Assembly (NCBI GenBank): GCA_016722945.1
Contig: JAEQMT010000038.1
Location: forward strand, 248,001 to 312,000
Origin: Desulfofustis sp. PB-SRB1
GTDB lineage: Bacteria > Desulfobacterota > Desulfobulbia > Desulfobulbales > Desulfocapsaceae
DNA: 64,000 nucleotides
Reading direction: 5' to 3'
Shown piece by piece: positions 29,451 through 37,757 of the stretch (positions are counted from its first letter, which is position 1; each line of letters opens with the position of its first letter). Under the pieces are notes generated by a model that worked only from the letters and a program-made list of their open reading frames with translations, was not told where the DNA came from and made no database searches. The position numbers were made by a program, and so were the translations under genes.

Positions 29451-29656
29451 GATACAAGTCAATGTATCTTCCGGGAGCCTTGAAAAATCATAATTTTCGA
29501 TCAAAATCAAGGCGAGAGAGAAATCTCACCGAGAGCTTATTGATAGTGCCAGAATAACATGTTTTGAACAACGCGGAGGTCGGGCGAAAAGGCCATTATT
29601 CAAGGTTGCCTTCTGCCTTACCAGTGCGGAAGCTTCATTGATATATGGCCGCACCC
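29285..29656. other. 372-bp convergent gap filled with two repeat elements
   Basis: This gap between the glycosyltransferase and the protease (both ending here) holds the palindromic element up to 29450 and then repeat copy C at 29469-29608, with only about 50 bases of unique sequence next to the protease stop. I see no gene in it. Confidence 0.65.
29469..29608 (+). repeat. Dispersed ~140-bp inverted-repeat element, copy C
   Basis: It begins TTCCGGGAGCCTTGAAAAAT, has AGAATAACATGTTTTGAAC at about two thirds, and ends GGGCGAAAAGGCCATTATTC followed by AAGGTTG. Its right end is the exact reverse complement of the left end of copy B. It is in the same orientation as copies B and D. Confidence 0.78.
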
Positions 29657-30883
29657 CTATCGATCAGCGGGGGGAAGAAGCATCTCTCTGTAGAGCACGG
29701 CAGATTTCACGTTACCTGACTTGTCCACATACTCAAGTGTAATACTCTCGCTTTTATCGCCCAAAAATAATGACATCAATTCCATAAGCGACAATGCGGA
29801 AGCATCCTCCTCGTTAATCGTCACCACCCTGTCTCCAGGCTCGAGGCCAGCGCGGGCCGCACCCGAGTTCCGCCAGACACCGGAAACAACAGTAGCATCA
29901 CCTTTCTTGGTGAGCCCCAGTCCAAAAGAGGTCCTCTTGTCTCCAGAAAATGGCCGAATTGGGGTTAGCACCATTTCCTGTGAGGGATAACTGAGCGTTA
30001 CCGCAAAGTTTTCCAGAAATGAGTTTCCCAGCAGCACATAGTCTCCACCTGTGTGGGATTGAGCAACGATATCGCTATAGTTTTCTGAGCCGATACGTAT
30101 CGTGTGCACACGCACCGCATAACTTTTTCCCACATCACCAAACATGCCGCCCCCCATACTTCCGCGTGCCTCCCGTATATTTCCATCGCTAAAAGCCCGT
30201 GTTTTTTTGATCATGGCATCGGGCAGGGCGAAATCGTACGCACCAGTGTCAACAAGACAGCCGGCTTGTATGGATCCATCGACGGTGCATGAAACAACGG
30301 GTGCGAAACCGTATCTCATGTCGGTGGTAAACGACAGCCTATCGACTTCAGTTTGTCCGGATATGGGGCGTGACCCATGTGCCAGAGTAATTTCTTCACG
30401 CTGATAATCGATACTCACCATGAAGTGTTTGAGAAAGTTGGATCCCAGTATCCCGTCAATGTCGGGAGAAAGGCGTCGAAGATCGATAATGGCGGCGCCA
30501 CATCCCTTGACCGCCATATCGCCGACCATGATACTGTCCAACTGAACGAGTTCAACCGTCTCAGCCTTTCCTCCCGAGCCGCGCCCTTCGACGTATATCC
30601 CCTGGGAAAGGCCGATCTCTGCCGCCACCTGCTTACTTACCGCGGTGAGGGCGCCCGTATCAAAGACAAATACATACGGGTCCGCCAGGTTGTTGAGGCG
30701 CACCTCAATAAGAATTGGATGAGAATGACGGGTAAACGACACGGTACTCTCGAAGGCGCCGTCTTGCACCGGCTTACCACCGCCTACTATCTCCACGGCT
30801 CTGAAAGGCGTGCAACTCGCAAGTAACAACAACGGGGACAAACAAACCAGGAGGAGACCAAAAAGAACTCTATTTTGAAGCAT
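29657..30883 (-). CDS. Lipoprotein with two retropepsin-like repeats and a PDZ domain
   Basis: A 408-residue exported lipoprotein (lipobox LLASC, Cys24). It carries two aspartic-protease-like modules, each with the retropepsin D-T-G-A signature: VFVFDTGALT (Asp75) and CLVDTGAYDF (about 208). Glycine-rich flap segments ILGSNFLKHF and LLGNSFLENF follow each one, so both lobes of the active site come from one chain. A PDZ domain occupies the C-terminal 80 residues (GAARAGLEPGDRVVTINEED). Related proteins are periplasmic clan AA peptidases of unknown substrate. The gene is convergent with the glycosyltransferase and stands 45 bases from the next gene on its strand. Confidence 0.8.
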   Translation of the reverse strand: MLQNRVLFGLLLVCLSPLLLLASCTPFRAVEIVGGGKPVQDGAFESTVSFTRHSHPILIEVRLNNLADPYVFVFDTGALTAVSKQVAAEIGLSQGIYVEGRGSGGKAETVELVQLDSIMVGDMAVKGCGAAIIDLRRLSPDIDGILGSNFLKHFMVSIDYQREEITLAHGSRPISGQTEVDRLSFTTDMRYGFAPVVSCTVDGSIQAGCLVDTGAYDFALPDAMIKKTRAFSDGNIREARGSMGGGMFGDVGKSYAVRVHTIRIGSENYSDIVAQSHTGGDYVLLGNSFLENFAVTLSYPSQEMVLTPIRPFSGDKRTSFGLGLTKKGDATVVSGVWRNSGAARAGLEPGDRVVTINEEDASALSLMELMSLFLGDKSESITLEYVDKSGNVKSAVLYREMLLPPADR

Positions 30884-30928
30884 CTTACCGCACCTCTTTG
30901 GCTATACGCGAAAACTCGGCCACACCAG

Positions 30929-31825
30929 TCAGCTTTCTTCTCCCCGCATATCATTGAGATGGGCAAGTACCTTGTAGAGTCCCTGGGTACCGAGGTTTTC
31001 CAGGCCCAAAGCCTGCGCGGCCAGGTAAAACTGGTTGACCAGACTGAGGCCGGGCAAAGCAAGATTGCCGCGGTGCGCCTCGTCCAGGGCGATGCCCATA
31101 TCCTTGACGAAATGTTTAATATAAAAGCCGGGCTCATAATCACCGGCGGCAATCCGGCGGCCCAGATTATTGATCAGCCAGGAACGGGCCGCGCCCTGAC
31201 CGATCACATCGATCACCGCGTCAAGGCTCATCCCCATACGCTGGGCGTAGAGCAGCGATTCAACGGTGCCGATCATGGTGCCCGCCACCAGGATCTGATT
31301 ACACATCTTGGTGTGCTGGCCCGCCCCCGGCGCCCCCATGAAGGCGATGTTTTTCCCCATGATTTCAAACAGCGGTTTTACCGTGTCAAAGACCTGCTGC
31401 TCTCCACCCACCATAATTGCCAGGGTTGCCTCCCGGGCGCCCACATCACCCCCTGAGACCGGCGCATCCAGTGCATCTACGCCGCGCTCATTGGCGGCCA
31501 GGTGGATGCGCTGGGCAAGCTCGGGGCTCGAGGTGGTCATATCCACCAGCACCGCGCCGGCTCCCGCTCCCGCCAAGGTGCCCTGCTCGCCCAAGGTAAC
31601 GGCCTCGACGTCGGCGGGGAAACCGACGATGGTAAAGACAATCTCGCTCTGCTCGGCCACCGCACGGGGCGAGTCGCACCAGGTGGCGCCACCGGCGATG
31701 AGGCTCGCCGCTTTTTCCCTGGTACGGTTATAGACTGCTATCGCGTGACCCGCCGCCAGCAGATGAGAGCACATCGAATTGCCCATTACCCCCGTGCCGA
31801 TCCAGCCCAGTTTCATGCTTTCCAT
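30929..31825 (-). CDS. NAD(P)-dependent beta-hydroxyacid dehydrogenase (3-hydroxyisobutyrate dehydrogenase family)
   Basis: A 298-residue oxidoreductase. The Rossmann start LGWIGTGVMG lies at 6-15. The substrate-binding motif DAPVSGGDVGA is near 121-131 and the catalytic lysine is in GQHTKMCNQ near 172-180. Members act on 3-hydroxyisobutyrate, tartronate semialdehyde, or sulfolactaldehyde (YihU). It is the last gene of the taurine regulon, 92 bases after dctP, so a sulfonated aldehyde such as sulfoacetaldehyde is an attractive substrate, which would give isethionate. This last point is inference only. The neighbouring mmsA could instead point to a methylmalonate-semialdehyde role. Confidence 0.85.
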   Translation of the reverse strand: MESMKLGWIGTGVMGNSMCSHLLAAGHAIAVYNRTREKAASLIAGGATWCDSPRAVAEQSEIVFTIVGFPADVEAVTLGEQGTLAGAGAGAVLVDMTTSSPELAQRIHLAANERGVDALDAPVSGGDVGAREATLAIMVGGEQQVFDTVKPLFEIMGKNIAFMGAPGAGQHTKMCNQILVAGTMIGTVESLLYAQRMGMSLDAVIDVIGQGAARSWLINNLGRRIAAGDYEPGFYIKHFVKDMGIALDEAHRGNLALPGLSLVNQFYLAAQALGLENLGTQGLYKVLAHLNDMRGEES

Positions 31826-31917
31826 GCCTGCTCCTTACTGGTTGAAATTACACCACGAAAAACGGCGCATCCCGCAGGAGACGCGCCGAGTGAAACAGCT
31901 ATCGAAAAGGGTGTTAT

Positions 31918-32961
31918 TTACAGTTCGCCGATATCGGTGAGAAACTGTTTCCAGAGCTCAACACCCTTGGCGTTACGCTCGGATTTCTCGGCAACTTTCG
32001 GCCAGATATCACTCACTGACTTTTCACGCATCCGCTTCACTTCCTCTTCGGAAAGATGCACCACCTCGCCGCCGGCCGCTTCCAATGTGGCCAACGCCTC
32101 TGCAACCCCCTCCATGTGCATGCGGCTGGTTTCAAAATAGGTGGTCATGAAGACCTCGTCGATGCGGTCACGCTGCCACTGGGTCAATTCGTTCCACTTA
32201 TCCAGGTTGACAAAAATTTCCTGGTGCTGAGAAGGACACCAGCCCGGCATGATGGCATACTGAATAACCTCATGAAAGGCCATATCGTCAATTCCGCCAG
32301 TATCCCAGTAGGTACCGTCGATGGTGCCGAGCTTGATGGCGGTGTAAATATCACCGGCGCCCATAGATACCGGGGCGCCGCCCATGGCCTCGTGGAACAG
32401 GGCATGGGGGCCGCCGGCACGCATTTTCTTACCGGCCAGATCTTCCATTTTGGTTACCGGAAATTTGGTGAACATGGCGTTGGGCCCCTGGCTGGACCAA
32501 CCGATCCAGTGCAGGTTGCGCTCGTTGGCCGCTTCCTCCACCAACTCACCGATGCGATACTTGGGATCACCCCACATGGCCGCCCAGGCATCACGATAGT
32601 TGCTGGCACCCATGGCCAGGCCAAATGCCAGCATACCCTCGGGCATATCGCCGCCATAGACGGTGGCCCAGCAGGCGGTACCGTCGATCATCCCGGCGAT
32701 GGTGGCGCCGAAGGCCTCGGAGCCGCTGGTGATGGCGCCGGAAGGTTCAAGCTGGATTTTGACGGTGCCTTCGGTTGCCGCTTCCACCGCCTCGATCCAC
32801 GGTACTACACCATTGGCCCAGCCGGCGTCGGAGGAGTCAAAACAGGGCTGAAACACCCATTCCGTTACTTTATCCGGGGGGCCGTTTTCTTGGGCCATCA
32901 TCGAGACCGGCAAAACAAGCAGACTGGCCGCGCTAATTACCGCGGTTGCAAGCTTCATCAT
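31918..32961 (-). CDS. dctP: TRAP transporter substrate-binding protein, taurine regulon
   Basis: A 347-residue periplasmic binding protein with a signal peptide (about 1-23). It has EGTVKIQLEPSGAI near 64-77, DLAGKKMRAGGPHALFHEAM near 174-193 with the conserved Arg, and TIDGTYWDTGGI near 213-224. It differs clearly from the dctP at 25414, so the window has two distinct TRAP systems. It lies downstream of dctQ and upstream of the dehydrogenase gene. The genomic context (xsc, tpa, ald) suggests it binds taurine or another sulfonate or a short carboxylate. The specific ligand cannot be deduced from sequence. A GGAGGAAG site precedes the ATG. Confidence 0.9.
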   Translation of the reverse strand: MMKLATAVISAASLLVLPVSMMAQENGPPDKVTEWVFQPCFDSSDAGWANGVVPWIEAVEAATEGTVKIQLEPSGAITSGSEAFGATIAGMIDGTACWATVYGGDMPEGMLAFGLAMGASNYRDAWAAMWGDPKYRIGELVEEAANERNLHWIGWSSQGPNAMFTKFPVTKMEDLAGKKMRAGGPHALFHEAMGGAPVSMGAGDIYTAIKLGTIDGTYWDTGGIDDMAFHEVIQYAIMPGWCPSQHQEIFVNLDKWNELTQWQRDRIDEVFMTTYFETSRMHMEGVAEALATLEAAGGEVVHLSEEEVKRMREKSVSDIWPKVAEKSERNAKGVELWKQFLTDIGEL

Positions 32962-33380
32962 AGTGTCTTCCTCCTGTTGTTAATGGTTGGCAGAGGCGGC
33001 GGAGACAAGGCGTGGAGCCACTATAAACCGCCACGATCTGCAAACTTAGTAATCATTGTGCAATTTGCAAAGATTATTGATGAGGTTTGACCCTTTCAAG
33101 AAAACCCCGATATCCGCCACGCAGGGCTTGATTCGGCATTCAGAAATTATGTGGATCTGGATCCCCGCCGAAGCCTGTCCTTGAATGGTAGAATCGAGGG
33201 CAGCTAAGACGGGGAAAATAATTTCAGTTTTACGGGGTTCGTCAGGTTTGAGTAATTCGCAATACTCCTGATATTGCTTACTTTCGTCATTCCCGCGAAA
33301 GCGGGAATCCAGTAATTTCAATTAACTACGGGTCTCAGGTCAATTCCAGTATGACGGTAATAGGGGTTTTTACGACGACA
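32962..33380. other. 419-bp intergenic region between dctQ and dctP
   Basis: The region holds a perfect stem-loop repeat at 33289-33308 and stretches of low-complexity sequence such as GGATCCCCGCCGAAGC near 33168. The left end near 33363 reads GTTTTTACGACGACATC, close to the end of the element at 15983. I saw no gene. A promoter for dctP may be here, but I cannot place it. Confidence 0.55.
33285..33312. repeat. Short palindromic repeat (REP-like)
   Basis: The sequence CATTCCCGC-GAAA-GCGGGAATC forms a perfect 8-bp stem (33289-33296 and 33301-33308) with a GAAA loop. Motifs of this GTCATTCCCGC/GCGGGAATCCAG kind are widespread in proteobacterial intergenic DNA. Whether it acts as a terminator or a processing site here is unknown. 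Confidence 0.7.
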
Positions 33381-33893
33381 TCAGCTTTGATGGTTGACTC
33401 CGATAATCGTCAAAATATCGTTGCCCAGTTTTTTAACGGCCACCAGCAGCACCATGATCGCGCTTAATGGGATAAGCGTCTTAATGGGATAGAGTGGGAT
33501 GGGCACCGCCGTCGGCGTCACCTGCTTGAGCTTCCAGGAGAGCTGGGCGGCGCTGTACCCCTTCCAGATCAGCACTCCCAGAAATAGGAAGGTGAAGACA
33601 ACGGTGATGATGTCACAAACCGCCTTTTTTCTTGGTGAAAACCGTGCGTAAAACAGATCGAGTTTGACGAAGGCGTCCTTGTTCAGGGCGTAGGCGCCGC
33701 CCATGCAGGCGATCAGCACCAGGGCGGCCTGAATGGTGGTGCCGATCCAGAGCGATGGCTTGTTGAGTACATAACGCAGAAACACATCGGTGATCCCTGA
33801 TATCATACAATAGAGGATGAGCGCCCAGCCGATCCTCCCCATACCTTCAACGACCATGTCGATGACCCACTCATACATTCGCCACACTTTCAT
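33381..33893 (-). CDS. dctQ: TRAP transporter small permease, taurine regulon
   Basis: A 170-residue protein with four hydrophobic segments, as for DctQ. The N-terminal part includes VDMVVEGMGRIGWALILYCM and a central ALNKDAFVKLDLFYARFSPR loop with the conserved charged pattern. The stop codon lies where dctM (upstream) and the 419-base gap meet. It belongs with dctM at 33936 and dctP at 31918. The gap to dctP is unusually large for a TRAP operon, because of the repeats in it. Confidence 0.86.
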   Translation of the reverse strand: MKVWRMYEWVIDMVVEGMGRIGWALILYCMISGITDVFLRYVLNKPSLWIGTTIQAALVLIACMGGAYALNKDAFVKLDLFYARFSPRKKAVCDIITVVFTFLFLGVLIWKGYSAAQLSWKLKQVTPTAVPIPLYPIKTLIPLSAIMVLLVAVKKLGNDILTIIGVNHQS

Positions 33894-33935
33894 CGTACAC
33901 TCCTCATATATTACTTATCCGGCAACGACACCGGC

Positions 33936-35246
33936 TCAGTTGTTCATCATACTCGGCAGCCACAGAGCGATCTGGGGAAACATGAAGACCAGCGCCAAGC
34001 CAAGCAACTGCAACAAAATAAAAGGCCCAACCGAGCGGTAGACATCGCCCATAGTCACGTCAGGCGGCAAGACACTCTTTATCCAGAAGAGCACGAACCC
34101 AAAGGGCGGGGTAAGATAGGCGATCTGGATGTTGACGATAAAGAGTACGCCAAACCAGAGCTTGTCGATGCCCAGTTCGTTGATAATCGGGATATAGAGC
34201 GGTGTACACAACATGATGATGGCCCAGTCATCCATTACCATGCCGAGCAGCAGAATGATGAACATCATCATGAACAGGATACCGTTGGTGCCGCCCGGCA
34301 TCCCCAACACCAGCGAGGTGACCAGCTCCTGACAGCCCATGGAATTGAAGATATTAAGGTAGATGTTGGCCCCGATCAGGATCCAGAATCCCATGCCGGT
34401 AAGGGTCAGGGTGGTAATCAGGGAATCGCGCAGCACTTGCCAGGTGAGTTTGCCATAGATGGCATTGATGAGAAAGGCGCCGGTGGCGCCGAAGGCGGCG
34501 GCCTCGGCCGGCGTCGCCACCCCACCCCAGATTGCCCCCAGCACGATAAAAATCAACAGCAGAAAGGGCCAGATGTTGAGCAGGGCATGGAGCTTTTCGC
34601 GGGTGGAAAATTTTTCGTCAGCCGGGATGGCGGGACCGATATGGGGCTGGAGCCGGCAGCGGATGCCGATGTAGACGATATAGAAAAAGGCGAGCATGAG
34701 CCCCGGCAGTACCCCGCCCAGAAACAGGCCGCCGATGGAAACCTTGGCCAGCAGCCCGTAGAAGATAAACGGGACGCTGGGCGGAATCAGCGCTCCCAGG
34801 GCGCCGCCGGCGCCGATGGAGCCGATGGCGATCTCCCGGCGGTATTTGTATTTCATCATGGAGGGATAGGCGATCTGCCCCATGGTAATGGTGGCGGGCG
34901 GGGTGATTCCGGTAATGGCGGCAAAGATGGTACATACTTTTACCGTACCCATGGCGAGGCCACCGGGAATATGGCCGATCAGCTTGTAGACCGCGTCGTA
35001 GGCGGCCTCGGCAATGCCGGAAAAGCGGATCAGGCTGCCCATGAACAAAAAGAGCGGCACCGTCACCAGCACGTGGTTCCACGGCGTGTAATAAAAGGCG
35101 CTGGGAATGGCCAGCAGCGAGCGGGGCTCGAAGATGGCCGCGAAGATAACAGCGGTACCTCCCAGCCCAAGGGCCACCGGCAGCCCCAGAAACAGCGAGA
35201 AAAACAGCACCCCGAAGTACAATAGTGTGATCAGTTCAATGCTCAC
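33936..35246 (-). CDS. dctM: TRAP transporter large permease, taurine regulon
   Basis: Large TRAP translocation subunit with about 12 hydrophobic segments. The segment VCTIFAAITGITPPATITMG and the late block VVNIQIAYLTPPFGFVLFWI match the family, with the usual Pro-Pro-Phe-Gly end motif. I prefer the GTG at 35246, which has AGGGAGA about 6 bases upstream and starts at the first helix (VSIELITLLYFG). The upstream alternative at 35276 adds ten residues and lacks such a site. The protein is then 436 residues. The gene lies 42 bases before dctQ and after a strong hairpin downstream of mmsA. Confidence 0.92.
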   Translation of the reverse strand: MSIELITLLYFGVLFFSLFLGLPVALGLGGTAVIFAAIFEPRSLLAIPSAFYYTPWNHVLVTVPLFLFMGSLIRFSGIAEAAYDAVYKLIGHIPGGLAMGTVKVCTIFAAITGITPPATITMGQIAYPSMMKYKYRREIAIGSIGAGGALGALIPPSVPFIFYGLLAKVSIGGLFLGGVLPGLMLAFFYIVYIGIRCRLQPHIGPAIPADEKFSTREKLHALLNIWPFLLLIFIVLGAIWGGVATPAEAAAFGATGAFLINAIYGKLTWQVLRDSLITTLTLTGMGFWILIGANIYLNIFNSMGCQELVTSLVLGMPGGTNGILFMMMFIILLLGMVMDDWAIIMLCTPLYIPIINELGIDKLWFGVLFIVNIQIAYLTPPFGFVLFWIKSVLPPDVTMGDVYRSVGPFILLQLLGLALVFMFPQIALWLPSMMNN

Positions 35247-35274
35247 GAGATCTCCCTGGCTTGAAAAATACGGC

Positions 35275-35307
35275 ATTCCACGGAACCGGTGGCCGGCGCC
35301 GTGGAAT
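35275..35307 (-). promoter_or_regulatory. Strong intergenic hairpin between mmsA and dctM
   Basis: Arm ATTCCACGG-AA-CCGG pairs with CCGG-CG-CCGTGGAAT around a 3-base loop, giving 13 pairs interrupted by a 2x2 internal loop. On the mRNA it lies between the mmsA stop and the dctM GTG. It is followed by a GCCGTATTTTT stretch, so it may be a partial terminator or a processing and stability site that sets transporter dose relative to the enzymes. Confidence 0.6.
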
Positions 35308-35417
35308 TGTTGCGAACTGCTGCTACCTCTCTACTGACTTTCGCCGATGCATATACAGCATGAAAGCCAATCAGGTATATTTTGACTGCCGGTTCACATC
35401 CGGCATGGCGGCACCGT

Positions 35418-36971
35418 TTATGAGGCCACGCAGCTCCGAACTGTGGGCTGCTCCGAGCTGTCCTGCGTGGTAGCACCCGCACTGCCTACATAGTGGCCTG
35501 AGGGCGGCGCCACCCGGACGGTGGCGATCTTGTTCTGGGTGAAGAAATCGATGCCGTCTTTCCCTTGTACCTTATTTGTTCCCAGATGGGAATCTTTTAT
35601 GCCGCCAAAGGGCAGATACGGATGGGGGGCGCAGATCCCCACGTTTATCCCCACCATGCCGACATTGGCCTCGCTGATGAAGTGCTCGGTATAATACTGG
35701 TTTTGGGTAAAGATGCAGGCACCGTTGCCAAACGGCTGGGCGCGGATAATTGCCAGGGCGTCATCGATATCCTTGATCCGCATCACCGATACCACCGGCC
35801 CGAAAATTTCCTCTTTGGCAATGGTACGGCAGGGAGTGACATCGGCGAAAATGGTGGGGCCGACAAAGTAGCCGTTTCTGTTTTTCTCGGGTACCTCTGG
35901 GTTACGACCGTCAAGCACGAGGGTAGATCCTTCCTTGATGCCGATTTCGATGTAATTTTCGATCTTTTCTTTGGCCTGGGCCGAGATCACCGGCCCCATA
36001 TAGACATCGGGGTCGCAGGCATCGCCGGTTTTGACGTTTTTCCCCGCCTGGATCATCTTTTCAAGCAGCATGTCGTAGACCTCCGGCACCACCGCGACAA
36101 TGGAGCCGGCCAGACAGCGCTGCCCGGCGGAGCCAAAGCAGGAGTGGATGAAATTCTCAATAAATAGATCGGGCTGCACATCCTCCATCGCCACCAGGAT
36201 GTTCTTGGCGCCGCCCAGCAGCATGGATCGTTTGCCGCCGCGCCCACAGGCCTCGGCCATGGCAGTGGCAGTGGGGCTGGAACCCACCAGGCAGACGCCG
36301 CTGATGCGCCGATCGTCATACCAGGTGCCGGGAATCGTCCGGTTGCCGTGAATGATGTTGACTACCCCGGGCGGCAGCTTGATGGTCTGAAATATCTCGC
36401 CGGTTTTCTGCATGAACAGCGGCGACTGGGTGGATGGCTTGAAGATAAAGGTATTACCCACGCCGATGGCAAAAGGCACGAACCAGGCAAACACCAGGGC
36501 CGGGAAGTTGAACGGGGCAACTCCGCCGTACACGCCCAGCGGCTCCTTGATCACCCGGCCGCTGATATTGGTGGAAATCCCCTGCAGGGTCTCGCCCTGG
36601 AGGAGGCTGGGAATTGAGCAGGCAATCTCAAAAATCTCGACGATCCGACGCACTTCACCGCGTGCCTCGCTGATGTGCTTGGCCTGGTCAACGGCAATAG
36701 CCATGGCCAGTGTTTCCTCGTTGTTAATGATCTCCTGCCGCATATCAAAAAGATAGGCCATACGCTTGGCCAGCGGCAATTTGCGCCAGGGGTCATAGGC
36801 TGCAAAGGCGGATTCGGTGCACTGCTCAGATGCGGCCACCGAAGAAAGCGGTACCTCGCCGATCTGTTCACCGGTAGAAGGATTGAACAGTAGTGTCGTC
36901 TTCGCCCCGCGCTCTTCCACCCACTCACCATGAATAAAATTCTTTATGCGGATATCGTGATAGGTTTCCAT
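35418..36971 (-). CDS. mmsA: CoA-acylating (methyl)malonate-semialdehyde dehydrogenase family
   Basis: An aldehyde dehydrogenase superfamily member of 517 residues. The N-terminus has YHDIRIKNFIHGEWVE; the central part has APFNFPALVFAWFVPFAIG, the nucleotide-binding pattern, and the catalytic cysteine in GSAGQRCLAGS. The whole pattern is that of MmsA, which converts (methyl)malonate semialdehyde to propionyl- or acetyl-CoA. In this taurine regulon a sulfonated aldehyde is also conceivable. I choose the ATG at 36971 because GGAGGAG lies just upstream; the ATG six codons earlier has no such site. It follows gntR and precedes the hairpin and dctM. Confidence 0.88.
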   Translation of the reverse strand: METYHDIRIKNFIHGEWVEERGAKTTLLFNPSTGEQIGEVPLSSVAASEQCTESAFAAYDPWRKLPLAKRMAYLFDMRQEIINNEETLAMAIAVDQAKHISEARGEVRRIVEIFEIACSIPSLLQGETLQGISTNISGRVIKEPLGVYGGVAPFNFPALVFAWFVPFAIGVGNTFIFKPSTQSPLFMQKTGEIFQTIKLPPGVVNIIHGNRTIPGTWYDDRRISGVCLVGSSPTATAMAEACGRGGKRSMLLGGAKNILVAMEDVQPDLFIENFIHSCFGSAGQRCLAGSIVAVVPEVYDMLLEKMIQAGKNVKTGDACDPDVYMGPVISAQAKEKIENYIEIGIKEGSTLVLDGRNPEVPEKNRNGYFVGPTIFADVTPCRTIAKEEIFGPVVSVMRIKDIDDALAIIRAQPFGNGACIFTQNQYYTEHFISEANVGMVGINVGICAPHPYLPFGGIKDSHLGTNKVQGKDGIDFFTQNKIATVRVAPPSGHYVGSAGATTQDSSEQPTVRSCVAS

Positions 36972-37017
36972 GGACTCCTCCCTTGTCATGCTGGTTGTTT
37001 AACTGAATCCGGTGGCT

Positions 37018-37677
37018 TCATCCCTGGTAAAAGGCGTAGATGAAATCGCTTTGCGCACTAAATGACCAGTGCACCTCTTTGAGAATACGTCCCGCTGCGG
37101 CGCCGTCACCGGCCTCGATACACTCGATGATTTGGCGATGCTCGCCGCAGTTGCGCAGTTCCCAGGCGGGGATATAGTTTTTTCTGGGGAAATCGTAGAG
37201 CCGGTGTTTCAACGGCAAGATGAACTGCTTGAGCGGTTCATTCTCACATGTATCCACATAGGTATTGTGAAACCGCAGATTGGTCTCAAAAAAGTATGAG
37301 AAGTCTTCAGCCTCGATAGCCTTGATCATCTGGTCGTTAAGTGCTTTGAGGCGGGCAATATGGGCGGGCGTTATACGATCGATACAGGTCTCGACGATAA
37401 AGGCCTCGATGAGCCCGACACTGTCATAGGCATGTTCGACCTGCGCCATGGTAAGCGCATTCACAAGCACGCCGCGGCGCGGCAGGATGGTGACGAACCC
37501 CTCCAGCTGGAGGTGAATGAGCGCATCTCTGAGCGGCGTTTTACTGATTCCGAGCTGGCCGGCAATCTCACCAATATTGAGCGTTGAACCCGGCGCCAGG
37601 TGCCCCTCGTGCATCTGGCGCCGCAGGTAATCATACACCAGCTGACTCAACGAGGAGTAGTTGAGGGTTTCACTCAT
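37018..37677 (-). CDS. GntR-family (FCD) transcriptional regulator
   Basis: A 219-residue regulator. Residues about 9-60 form a winged helix-turn-helix (LNIGEIAGQLGISKTPLRDAL), followed by an FCD ligand-binding domain (about 85-215) with helical charged segments and conserved His/Asp positions. It lies within the taurine gene set, 80 bases after ald and 46 bases before mmsA. The palindrome in the xsc promoter is the likely operator. A ligand such as taurine, sulfoacetaldehyde or acetyl phosphate would derepress it. Ligand and operator assignment are inferences. Confidence 0.88.
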   Translation of the reverse strand: MSETLNYSSLSQLVYDYLRRQMHEGHLAPGSTLNIGEIAGQLGISKTPLRDALIHLQLEGFVTILPRRGVLVNALTMAQVEHAYDSVGLIEAFIVETCIDRITPAHIARLKALNDQMIKAIEAEDFSYFFETNLRFHNTYVDTCENEPLKQFILPLKHRLYDFPRKNYIPAWELRNCGEHRQIIECIEAGDGAAAGRILKEVHWSFSAQSDFIYAFYQG

Positions 37678-37757
37678 GATGAAGTCCTAACCGAAAAAAA
37701 CCTCAAGAAGTCAACACGATCCCACGCAACACAGAGGGAAGTTTTTTCCTCCATCCA

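Noticed and set aside
32056-33090. A long plus-strand frame (344 codons) opposite dctP.
   Set aside because: Antisense shadow of the DctP coding sequence; the minus-strand protein has a signal peptide and family motifs.
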